From Acanthochlamys bracteata (Eukaryota > Streptophyta > Magnoliopsida > Pandanales > Velloziaceae): a DNA stretch of 64,000 bases. The notes below the pieces were generated by a model. It did not search any database. It was not told the origin of the DNA and saw only the letters and a program-made list of their open reading frames with translations. A program made the position numbers and the translations under genes. Below, piece by piece: positions 1 through 10,132 of this stretch (positions are counted from its first letter, which is position 1; every line of letters starts with the position of its first letter). The stretch covers positions 6,394,463 to 6,458,462 of the forward strand of contig CM034134.1 in assembly GCA_019914995.1 (NCBI GenBank), given 5' to 3'.

Positions 1-1030
1 ATTCAAAATTTTATGAATTATAGAGAAATTAAACTCATGAGTCATACAATGAAACTATAAGAGAATTTAATGAAAATAGATTCAGATGTAATTCAAAATT
101 TTCAAATAATCAATTTGATTTTATGCTATGAAGATCTACTATACAAGTGATTTATCTATTAAAAAGATTGATGAAACAATATAAAGAAAAGGAGGAAGAT
201 TTATAAATTTTAAAGATTTAGGGAAAGCCTACGATAAAGTACCTAGAGAAGTGTTACGATGGATGTTAGAGAGAAAAAATATACTTAATATCTAGATATA
301 GATCATTAAGGATATTTACGATAGAGTAACCATTAAAATATACTGTAACCATTGATATTAGTAAAACGTTTTCTATTACTATAGGCTTACATCAATGCTT
401 AGTTTTAAGTTCTTACATATTTGTCTTAATAATGGATGAACTCATTCGACATATTCAAAATTAAGTATCATGATGTATGTTATTAAAGTCGATGACATAG
501 TTTTAGTTGATGAGATAAAAGAAAATTAAATTATAAACTATAATGTTAGAAGAGTACCTTAGAAGCTAAAGATTTAAATTAAGTAGGACTAAAATAAAAT
601 ATACATATTGTTATTTTAGTAAAGACAAAAATGAGATAATATTGTTGTTACCATAGACGATTGTGTTGTTTCATAAGAAATGAAGAATTGAAGAACATAT
701 TACGCATAAAATTAAAATAGGATAGATGAAATTGCGAGTTACTAATGTACTCTTGTGTGATAGAAAATTTGCTTTAAGATATAGGCTTATGTGGTTTGTC
801 TATGTCTTACGCAGATCTAAATACGCTGCAGTGCAAACGAGTGATGCGTTCTTTTGAACACTTTCAGCAAAAAGAGGTAAGCAAAATTAACTTAGCCTAC
901 GATAGTGGCGAAAGATATAGAAGAATTTGACATTTCACTAAATCTGGTTTATAATCCAATAAAATAGAGAAAACGGATTCATTTAGTTGATCACGCAAGT
1001 GGGATAAAGACTTAGTTTGTTGTTGTCGTA
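1..1030 (+). pseudogene. LINE (L1-type) reverse transcriptase relic, truncated at window edge
   Basis: Broken reading frames give a recognisable plant LINE reverse transcriptase. A GRST-like stretch lies near 127-150. The KAYDKVPREVL motif is near 224-265. A GLHQ-like block is near 385-400 and an MDEL-R-IQN block near 433-465. A degraded FADD catalytic box, reading VDDIVLVDE, is near 487-515. Further on, a WMK-R-VLCDR-like stretch at about 725-790 and a D-A-GIKT-FVVVV tail near 990-1030 match the usual C-terminal end of these elements. Stops and frameshifts occur throughout, so it is not functional. The 5' part lies before the window. No poly-A tail or target duplication was found, so the 3' boundary is approximate. 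Confidence 0.75.
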
Positions 1031-4000
1031 TAAATTTTGGTTTTGAATAGCTTTACTAAGTGCGTATTTTAATTATGTGAAAGTGAATTTCGTGAAGCAA
1101 GTTTTATAAAAGTGAAATGAGAAGTAAATTTTAGAGTGGTCATTAAAATCTGTGAAGTAAAGTTTGGATGTGAAAGAAACGTTAGAATTCAAAATATCTA
1201 GAGAGGAAGTAGAGTTATTTTGCAATTAAAACATGCCGTAAATGTTCTGAGAAAACAAAAAAAAAACAGTGTTCCATGATAATGTATATTCCTACAAAAA
1301 TTATTATATTTGAATACCAAAATTTACTCTCTTACAAAAATTCGGATGTACTAAATTAAAATATTCAAGCGAACTTAAAAAATAATCATTATAGAAAATT
1401 TTAGAAAAAATAAATGTGTTTTGACGCTCTTAGAGATTTATTAGTTTTGAAATTTTATGTTGATGGCCCGTTAAAATATACACCGATAAAGAAAAAAGAA
1501 TTAAGGGTGATTTCTATATTCCACTAGGTTCGATTTTTTTTCTTTTGGTCTCCATAGAACTTGTTAATTAATTTTGTATATAAGGTGACTTAACTTATAG
1601 CTAAGAAGTTATTTTCAGATAAGGGGACATAAAATAAAAGAAATAAAGGTTCCATGAACGTTTCATTCAAACTATCTGGTTACATATTTTTTAATAAATT
1701 TTTTATAATACTTTATAATTTTATTTAAAAATTTAAAAACGAAAAAATTATATTTCTATGATAATATTATTATTTTTTAAAATAAAAAATAGGATCTATC
1801 TTTTAAAGTATTTTAAAAATATTTTTAATTTTAGAAATTGTACTTTATAAGTATTTCTCGAGGTCTCCTAAATTTAAGTAGGGCGCACACAAAATTGGAT
1901 TCATTTTTGGACCACAATAGGATTATCAATAGAAAACAAAAATATATGCATAAGCTTTCTGGTGCTTTCCAATCTTACCAAGATAAGGTTTTGATTTGAA
2001 CCAACCATGATGATAATGCTAACTAAATTTGAGTCATTCCAAATGTTTCATTTTTGTTACTGATAAAAATAAATGGTTCTATATAATGGGCATGCATCAG
2101 TTGTATTTAACTGAGTCTCGGAAAGTAAATCATTTTGAAAATAGATTTTAAAAGTGAGTAAAATTATTTTGTATTTGATTATAGTTAGAAGTAACACTAA
2201 AAATAATGTTTTATGTTTGGTTGTTATCGAAAGTGAGAGTTTACCAAAAAGATGAGTTTCTAAAAAAATGATACGCACTCTATTGACATATTACTTAGAT
2301 TCTGAACAGAATTTTCAAAAATAAATTTTTTAAAAATAAGATTTAAAAATGAATTTAATTTTTATATTTATTTGAATTTAAAGTGAGTTTAAAATTAAAA
2401 TAATTATTAAATTTAAATATTAGAAGTAAATCTTTTCATAATTTAATTTAATTATGTATTTAATTTATTTTAAAAAAATTAGAAATATAATTTCGGATGG
2501 AATAAGTGAGTTAAAACTTTAACTAAACATGCTCTATGTGAAAAGCTCGAGATTTTATACTTATTTTGATAATACTTCAAATTAAATCTATTGGTTCAAG
2601 AGGCATTTGGTATGAATTGAGTTTGGTATAAATATAGTGAAATAAGTTTAATACCGATTGACTTTCGATGTGTGGGTTAAAAATATAACCACTGCACGTT
2701 ATACTTACATAGGTGTTGGTTGGAACTTTAGATACCTTTTAATTTCTTTTAATTTTTAATTTTTTATTTCATATTTTCTAATATTTTATGCAATTTATTT
2801 TGTTTAAAATACAAAAAAGTTTTATATAATTAAATTACTATTATTTATTTTTATTTTTAGATAAATAATAATTATTGGCAAAAAATTCCTAAATAGCTTT
2901 TGTTGTAAAAAAGATTTTTTCTAAAAGCATTACTGAACTTTTCAGAATGCATAAATCTCGAATGTTTTTTAGGTTTATCCTATTTGTTAAGATTCTTTTT
3001 ATTTCATAATCCAAATTTATAAAAGATAAACATCGACAAGTTAAAACTATAGTAAAATGATAATACTGTACCAAATAGAACAAATAGGATATGATGTAAT
3101 TTACATAGAAAATAAAAGCAGTATATTTTTCTTTACACTTGTATTCATAAAAAATATACCTCCTTTTTTCCCATTTATCTCACATAATAGTTATGGGATG
3201 AAGATGTTGTTTGGAAATTTTATGGGATGTCTTTTATTTAAGAAAAACCTCTTTTTTAGTATATCTTATATAATATTTATAAGTTTTTATATAAAATTTT
3301 ATTTTTTTAGATACAAAATCAATTTGACTTTACAAAAAATTTCTAAGCTCTTCATTTTAAAAGATCTTTTATTTTATAAACACATTTAAACATCTCCCAA
3401 AACGTCCAACTAGGACCGTTGACCTAGACATTGACCATATCCTTCTTTATTCGTTGACCTTTTGACCAAGTTTTGTATTAACTCTCTTGCTAACCAGTAA
3501 ACGTAAAGTTAAAAATAAAATTCAGTGCTTTTGCTTTTGGCCATGTTTCATTTGTTTAGAAATGAATCTTTGTAACCGAATTTTAAAAAGTAAATAGAAA
3601 TTATAAAATCAAATTCATGACAATTAAATTATAAAATTAATGATAAAAAATTCTTTTTGGATTATCTACGGTGAAATAAGCAAGTGTCTTTCTACTCCTT
3701 TCTCCAAATACGTTTTTTTTTCTCACATTTGGTCATTTCATTTTGACTAGACTTGCTTTTTACTATATACCCTGTAGTAAAACAGTGCAAACCAGGGGCG
3801 TTGATATTTTCAATATAAATTACTTTTTCAGATAAAAAAATTTTATTTTGAATTCAAATTTAAATAAAATTAAATAAAAATCATTTTAAAATAATCATTT
3901 GTTTAAACTCATTTTTAATAATTCATATAAATATTTACTTTTTATTAAACTTATTTCAAATTTAAAATTTTGTTAATAAACTAAAATTTAAGAAGTGAAG

Positions 4001-4800
4001 TTAATAATACGTAAACCGCTCTAAGAGCATATTTGATTGGGCTGAAAATATTAATTTTTTAAAAAAATTTTAAACTTTTTAATTAATTTTATGAATTTCA
4101 ATTTAGTTAATATTGTTTAAAATATAAAACAATATTTTAAACAATACGCAAGATTTTTTAAAGTCTGTTAGAGTGATTTGGAAGTATTTAAATAAGATAT
4201 CTTTGAAAAATAAATTTATTTTTGTTTATTTTCTAAATAAAAAATTATAAATACAAAACTTTAACGTATAATTTTTTTATATAACTTGAATTAGAAAAAT
4301 AAAAATATGAAATAGAAAGTTTGTTTAAAAAAATAGAAATTCAAAAAATAAAAAAAAAAGTTGAAATGCACCTCATAAAAACCCCTAAAAACAATCCCAA
4401 ATAAGCCTTAAAATATTAATAAAGCTATCACGACTTTATGACAATCAAATCTTATCTTACTAATTTAATGCGTCATTTGTTGGTGCTTTTTGGGAAGCTT
4501 ATAGAAAAAGCATATATCAATTTTTTTAATTTTATATTTCTTAATAAAATTTTCATAATATTATATAATTTATTTTAATAAATTATATAAAAATATATTA
4601 TTATTAATTATTATTATTTTTAACATAAATAAAATAAAACTTATTTTGTAAAATAAATACTTTTATTTTAAAATTTTGTTTTTATAAAAACTTTCAAACA
4701 CATTTTTTCTTGTTTTTTGAAGATATACCTTGAAGAAAACATTCACTAAAAAAAAATATCGCTATGCTTTTATCAGAAAATATTTAGATTTAAAATTAGA
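1031..4800. other. AT-rich intergenic stretch, no gene seen
   Basis: Very AT-rich DNA with long A and T runs. The few open frames (up to 110 codons, e.g. near 3057-3389) are rich in F, I, K, Y and L, as expected of AT-rich noncoding DNA, and match no family. A cluster of TTGAC cores sits at about 3417-3470. The last part is the upstream region of the ZF-HD gene. Confidence 0.6.
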
Positions 4801-4829
4801 AGAAGTTATCTAATACATAACTCTTCTGA

Positions 4830-5058
4830 CGCATTCACGCGGAGATCTCTCTCTTCAAGCCTCACTGTTCTTGTTCATCTTCTTCTTCTTCACTGAGCTC
4901 TCCCTTTCTCTCTTTGTTAACTCTTTACTTTTTCAGTTTGTTTCTGATAAAGAACAAAGTTAAGCTATCTAACACTTCCGTTATTTCTTTCTAACAGACA
5001 GTGAAACAAAGAGTGAAGACTCATCAAATCTTGGCATAGCTAGCTTCAGTAAAACAAA
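4830..5058 (+). promoter_or_regulatory. Probable 5' leader of the ZF-HD gene
   Basis: Just upstream of the start codon the sequence turns from AT-rich to strongly pyrimidine-rich, with CTCTCTCTT and TCTTCTTCTTCTTC runs at about 4845-4920. That is common in plant 5' UTRs and core promoters. I could not find a convincing TATA box, so the transcription start is not placed. The ATG context at 5059 (AAAACAAAATGG) is a good plant initiation context. Confidence 0.4.
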
Positions 5059-5793
5059 ATGGACTTTGACGACCACGAGGAAGCCGGAGATCAAGAGATG
5101 ATCCTCTCTCCCACAACTGTCGGGTCTACTGGAGTAACCGGAGAGAGAAAACTTATTTCAGTTGGTGGAGCTGGAGGCACCGGCGGCGGCGGTACTGGAG
5201 GAAAGTATAGAGAGTGTTTAAAGAACCACGCTTTGAGTATAGGCGGTCACGCAGTTGATGGGTGCGGAGAATTCATACCTGCGGGAGAAGAAGGTACCCT
5301 CGAATCGCTCCGTTGCGCCGCGTGTAATTGTCATCGAAGCTTCCACCGGAAAGAATCGAAAGTACGGCAAAATCAACAAGAATTTTCTTCCTATTACCGG
5401 AGTAGTACTACTGCTCTGGCAGCAAAAGCAGCAGCTGGGATCTGTCAGCGACATCCACACCACGTTACCGCAGCGGCACCAGGTCATCGAGAGCCAGCTT
5501 TGCCTTTAACATCAGCTGGTAATAGTAGGGACATTGAGCGAGAAGGCATGGGGGTGAGTATCGCCGGTGATGGTGCATCGGGATCAGCATCGGAATGGAA
5601 GAAAAGGTTCAGAACCAAGTTCACACAAGAACAGAAGGATAAAATGATTGCTTTCGCACAGAAGATTGGTTGGAGGATTCAAAAACAAGACGAAGCTGCT
5701 GTGCAGGAGTTCTGCTGTGAGAACTCCGTCAAGAGGCATGTTCTTAAGGTTTGGATGCACAACAACAAACACACTCTTGGCAAAAAACCGTAA
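5059..5793 (+). CDS. Zinc-finger homeodomain (ZF-HD) transcription factor
   Basis: A single uninterrupted 244-codon frame with both diagnostic domains, in the intronless form usual for the family. Residues 35-48 are Gly-rich. Residues 49-99 form the ZF-HD dimerisation finger: it opens with [10 protein letters not shown], contains [11 protein letters not shown], and has Cys/His ligand candidates at C53, H57, H64, C69, C86, C89, C91 and H96. A low-complexity Ala/His linker follows. Residues 180-240 are the homeodomain, with a KKRFRTKFT start, a GWRIQK turn and recognition helix [11 protein letters not shown]. Family knowledge: ZF-HD proteins bind ATTA-containing DNA in the nucleus as homo- or heterodimers and act in development and stress. 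The acidic MDFDDHEE start suggests the ZHD1/ZHD2 side of the family, but I could not run a phylogeny. The start is the first in-frame ATG and leaves both domains whole. Confidence 0.96.
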   Translation: MDFDDHEEAGDQEMILSPTTVGSTGVTGERKLISVGGAGGTGGGGTGGKYRECLKNHALSIGGHAVDGCGEFIPAGEEGTLESLRCAACNCHRSFHRKESKVRQNQQEFSSYYRSSTTALAAKAAAGICQRHPHHVTAAAPGHREPALPLTSAGNSRDIEREGMGVSIAGDGASGSASEWKKRFRTKFTQEQKDKMIAFAQKIGWRIQKQDEAAVQEFCCENSVKRHVLKVWMHNNKHTLGKKP

Positions 5794-6732
5794 CCAGTTC
5801 TAACAAACAGTTTTATTTAGGGTTTCATGAAATTAAATTGTTCTTAGCTCCATTTTCTTTTTTCTCTTTGAATTATTAGTATGGGAGTTTTAAGTTAGTG
5901 GGTGCCTTTTTAGTGTGGATTTAATTCTGTTGGCAAGAAAGAAGAAGAAGGTGGCGGCATTATTGGATTTTAGCATTGGCGTTTGGTTTTATCTTAGTAA
6001 GAATTGACACATGGAATCAAAGCTTTGTGTTAGTTAAATTGTTTGGAGAACTTCTCATGATATTAGCAATTCAAACCACAAAGCAAGAAAAATTGGCGAA
6101 GTTTGTGTTATTGACTTGCTTAGCTTGCTCTACTGTTGGGATCTTCTTTTCTTCTTCTGCTAGCTATAGAATAACAAAACAAAGCATTCCACAACCCAGC
6201 TGTTCTTTCTTTTTTCGGCAATGTGTTCTACATGCATAGGTCTAGCTCTGTAGTTCGTTGCAGTCTTTTGTGAAAAAAAAAAGGAAACCTTAACGAATAC
6301 AATTTCGTTTGAAATTGCATTTTGCCAACGGTTCTATTTCACATTTTTTAATATAAATTTAATAAATATTTAAAAAGTTTATTTAAAAATTTAAAAAATG
6401 TAAAAAAATTTTATTTAATGAAATATTTTTATTATATATTTTTATTATTTTTTTAAAAAATGAAAATATTTTATATTTTAAAAAAACTATATTTTATAAA
6501 CACTCTGCGCCCCTTAAATGTATGTCTTGCTTGCTTTGCTGGCTTGATAGCCGCTTACAATGTTTTCATGTATGTTCTTCTTTAGAGCTTTTACTTCGCT
6601 TACTGTTCGTCTTCAGAGATTATTAACTGGAACGCCAGTACTCATCATTATCTGCGGAACAAAATAAAAGAAAGATTTTTTATGATGTCAAGCTGATGGA
6701 TATCAGTTGTTATAAAAAATCAGTTATCTTCT
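5794..6732. other. 3' flank of the ZF-HD gene, AT-rich
   Basis: The first ~450 bases are probably 3' UTR and downstream sequence. An 87-codon open frame at 5976-6239 has no recognisable domain and lies in likely UTR, so I do not call it a gene. From 6340 to 6500 the sequence is almost pure A/T. No repeat or RNA gene recognised. Confidence 0.5.
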
Positions 6733-6918
6733 CTAGCTAGTTAGCTTTAGCGATGGAGTTGGATCAACTTTAGACAGGGCTTTCTTAATTTGGTACTCTT
6801 TCTCATTGTTACTCTTTGTTTCTATTGCTGCAAGAGCTACAGAGGTAACATAGCTGGTGCAGTGTTGCAGGTTTCCACATTTATTATTACTTGTAATAAC
6901 TTCTTGTTCATCCTCCAT
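6733..6918 (-). CDS. Possible small hypothetical protein, 61 aa
   Basis: A minus-strand 61-codon frame starting MEDEQEVITSN. It has balanced composition, unlike the F/I/K-rich chance frames around it, a single pair of cysteines (positions 14 and 20), and an unusually ordinary codon mix for this AT-rich DNA. Upstream on the same strand (about 6950-7080) is a C/A-rich stretch that looks like a plant 5' UTR. No signal peptide or known domain. It could equally be one exon of a larger gene or chance; no homologue is recognised. Confidence 0.25.
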   Translation of the reverse strand: MEDEQEVITSNNKCGNLQHCTSYVTSVALAAIETKSNNEKEYQIKKALSKVDPTPSLKLTS

Positions 6919-8040
6919 ATTAGTAATAAATTAAGTGATGCTAGCTAGGGTTGTGTTTCACCATTAATGCGCAAAGCTTTCAACACTACTTATTACTGTA
7001 TCCACAGTTTCTGAAGAACAGCAGGAGAAGCAGAAGAAGGTGAAGTTGAAGGTGTTGTTGCCGTTGGGTGGCGGTGCTGTTTTGTTTTGTGCATAAAAAG
7101 TTTTGTTGTTTTATGACAAAAAGAGTAACTCTACTCCCGTGAGCAAATAGAACAAAAGAAGGAAAAGAGACCGTAACGTTGGCTGTACTAATTGTTCGAA
7201 TGACTGACTTGTTTTTTTATTTTAGAAAGAATCGCGAAGAAAGATGAAATTATTTGATGAAAAACTTAATTACTAATTTAAAAATTTTATATTATAATTA
7301 TTTGTATATATAAATAAATTATTTTGTGCTTTATATTTTATTTTTATAAATAATCTCAAATACTTCTAACACGTACGTTTAATTGTAACTGTTTATTTAT
7401 CTGTCCAGGTTTATCACAATTGTGCAGTTGATTTTCAAGATTTTGTATATAAGATGTTTGGCATTTTATTTCATTCTATTATAAAAATTTTATTTTATTT
7501 TATATTTTTTAATAATTTTTTAAATTTTTATGAAATTTATTAAAAATTTTAGAAAGTATAATAATTTTACATAAAATCTATTATTATTTATTTTTATTAT
7601 AATTTTAATTAATTTTTTAAATAAAATAAAATATTTTTTGTTTAAAAACAATTTCAGTTTTAAAAAAAATCTCTAAAGGTTTACTTTGTATAACACCTAA
7701 GATTTGAGTTATGGTTTACTTTGTATAACAAAGATCATTGGTTTTTATTTGTGTTAGCAGCCGCTGAGCTGAATATGTTGAAAATAAACTTTTGAAATGA
7801 GTTTAATTTTAATAATAATTAAACTAAAAAAATGCTTGTTCTAAATGCTGCTTTTCAGACATCGAATGCTAATATATATTGGTTATATAATGATAGGAAA
7901 ATAAGGGGAAGTGGAAGTATCAAGGAAGAAATAAAAGAAGCTAAACTATTGGGCCATGCTATCAAATCACGTCCAACATCAAAAACAAAAACCACAACAA
8001 GCATGACATGCGTATAGGTGAGCTAATAAAATAAAAACAA
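6919..8040. other. AT-rich intergenic, no gene recognised
   Basis: Mostly A/T-rich tracts. A 61-codon frame at 7832-8017 has no recognisable motif. Nothing else supported. Confidence 0.45.
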
Positions 8041-8660
8041 TCAAGGTTCACATGGCCAGGAGTCTCCTCGAGGGCATCTCCTAACGATGAACACTCAAAA
8101 CTCTATTCACCGAGATTTTTGGAGCAAATCTTCTCCACCCCATTAGAAGATTTCATCTCAAAATAAAAATCTTCATCACAAGATTGAGTGGGGGAGCGGA
8201 TTGCTGAGAGATTTGAGGGGAGTTTAACTGAGACGACAAACCTTATCTGTTCATCCAGCAGAGGCCACGGGGAGTCTTCAACAAGCAAAACTATTCAACT
8301 CCCCAGCAAGAAATTGATCTCCACCTAAAAGAATTCCAAATCTTTCTTCTTTCTATTTCTGATTGGAGGGAAGTGAATTTCTACCGGAGACGGGATTCGA
8401 ATTTGCTGCCGGAAGATCTATGAGGAGTTTTGTTTTGTTTGCTATTTGATTTTGATTTGGAGTGGGGTTCCGGAGGAAAGTGGGGAAGCTATAAAACCAG
8501 AGGAGAAGGAGCCAAGGAGGCCAGGGGACAGGATGAATTTGAAGGAGAAGATCCGGTCCAAAATCATTAAGCACAACAGAGAGCAACATTGGCATACACC
8601 AAATTTGGTTTCTTCTCTCATGTTTATTTTAATTAATTTTATTATTTGTAATATTAACTA
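8041..8660. other. Locally GC-richer segment of unknown origin
   Basis: This ~600-bp block is clearly richer in G/C than its flanks and has moderately long open frames on both strands (8446-8661 plus; 8353-8595 and 8103-8288 minus), none with a domain I recognise. A purine-rich run at about 8470-8560 encodes a charged peptide on the plus strand. It could be a gene fragment carried by a transposon or the first exon of a lost gene. Confidence 0.3.
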
Positions 8661-9500
8661 AATTTTTTTTGACTGAAATTTTAGATGAAATTCAAAGTTG
8701 AATTTATTTGATTCGTTGAACATTATTATGAGGAATAATTGTTGACCGTATCCTGAGTTGTTAATGTTGTGTTAATTGATATTTAAAATTTGAATTTTAA
8801 TGCTCGATCGATATTGAGTTTGAAGTTTGTTACGATAACTAATTAGAACATAATTTTAAGAGTTTAGAATTAATAATTATTATTACTGTTTTTTAAATTA
8901 AAGATAATATGATTGTATAATTTTTTATTTTTCAATTCTTAATGTATTTTTTATTTAATTTTATATTGGACCAAAGTTAGAATAAATTAAAAATATGTGA
9001 TTCTAAGGATAATAATTTGAAATCTAATGAAGAATTGGATCAAAATATTATGTACCAAATTTTTATAATAGTCAATAATAAAACTCACACTTATTATGGA
9101 TTCAAACAAATAACACTAGTGATGAATTATAAAATTTCAGTTATTTTGTCCTCTGTTGTTTAAAAGTTTCATTGTTTGACTTTTTGCTTTTGCTTTTCAT
9201 GCATAATTATATTTTGATAAACATTCTTCACTTAATTTACATATTTTATGAGATTGGTTTGATTTAGAGTTAACTTCAGTTCTTATGGATCGAACTTGCG
9301 TTAGTATACGGTAGATGACAACCGTGCGTTTGCGGAATAAATTAGAATAGAATCCTTAGATTTTCTTAGCTAATTTTAGAATCGTTGCCAAGGACTTCTT
9401 TTTGTTTAGCTTTGATATATTATAGTCTCTTTTAGATCATATAGGTTTTACATAGCATTTGATTTAGCTGTCCATGAATAGAGGGTTACTTTCGAGTGAC
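8661..9500. other. AT-rich intergenic, nothing recognised
   Basis: No long open frame, RNA gene or clear repeat seen. Confidence 0.4.
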
Positions 9501-9504
9501 TGAA

Positions 9505-9860
9505 TGTTGAGAGTATCCTGCACCGGTGTATTATGACAACATAATTCAAACAAGCAATTCAAAAGTGCTAAAAAATGCAACCAGTCAGCACACCAATAAT
9601 TTATGTGGTTCGGCACCGCGGTATCTACGTCCACGTCACTTATAACCGTAAGTAAAAACTACTAACTTTGTGCCAATATACAATCAACATGTCGAGAATT
9701 TTTACGTGGTTCACCATGGCAAGACCTACATCCACATCACTTGAAACTATAAGTGAAATTCGTTAACATTGAAGCAACGTCCAAACAATCGAGACTTGAT
9801 AGTTCTCAATGATTGTTTACTCTTATTTGAGGAGAATAACGCCCTCGGTGGTTGGCTCTT
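9505..9860 (-). repeat. Copia-type LTR relic, minus orientation
   Basis: The block aligns by eye with 26310-26500: both have a TATCCT-CACC start, a CCAGTCAGCACAC box (near 9580 and 26380), then a GTGGTTCGGCACCGCGGTAT-like box followed by ATCCACGTCA. The reverse complement of that box also occurs in the Copia LTRs at about 33567-33605 and 40657-40690. This is therefore a fragment of a related LTR family read from the minus strand. The ends are eroded and no target duplication was found. A weaker second copy of the ACGTGGTTC box lies at about 9703. Confidence 0.6.
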
Positions 9861-10124
9861 TTATTATGTAGTTTTTTATTATATTACAATAATATAATAT
9901 AATATTTTTATAAAATTTGAATTTGTTGTATGAAAACAATGACATAATCTAAATTTTATTTAATATTATTGACTATATTTTGTATTGGTTGAATGGAATT
10001 TAGTTTTGATAATATTTTATGTTGAATTATATTTTCCAATATAATAGTAATAAATAATTAATATAAAAATAAATCGCGACCAATAGATAATGGTTGCTGA
10101 TAGCACATTAGCAATCGACTATGA

Positions 10125-10132
10125 CTGGTCGG
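10125..10132. repeat. 5' target-site duplication of hAT element (CTGGTCGG)
   Basis: Matches 12889-12896 (CTGGTCAT) at 6 of 8 bases. The 8-bp length is the hAT superfamily norm. Confidence 0.65.

Noticed and set aside
2057..3389. Open frames of 64-110 codons in AT-rich DNA
   Set aside because: Composition is F/I/K/Y/L-rich with no motif; expected by chance in this base composition.
5218..5772. Other-frame ORFs overlapping the ZF-HD gene
   Set aside because: Shadows of a strongly supported coding frame with two conserved domains.
5976..6239. 87-codon frame downstream of the ZF-HD gene
   Set aside because: Lies in probable 3' UTR, no recognisable domain.
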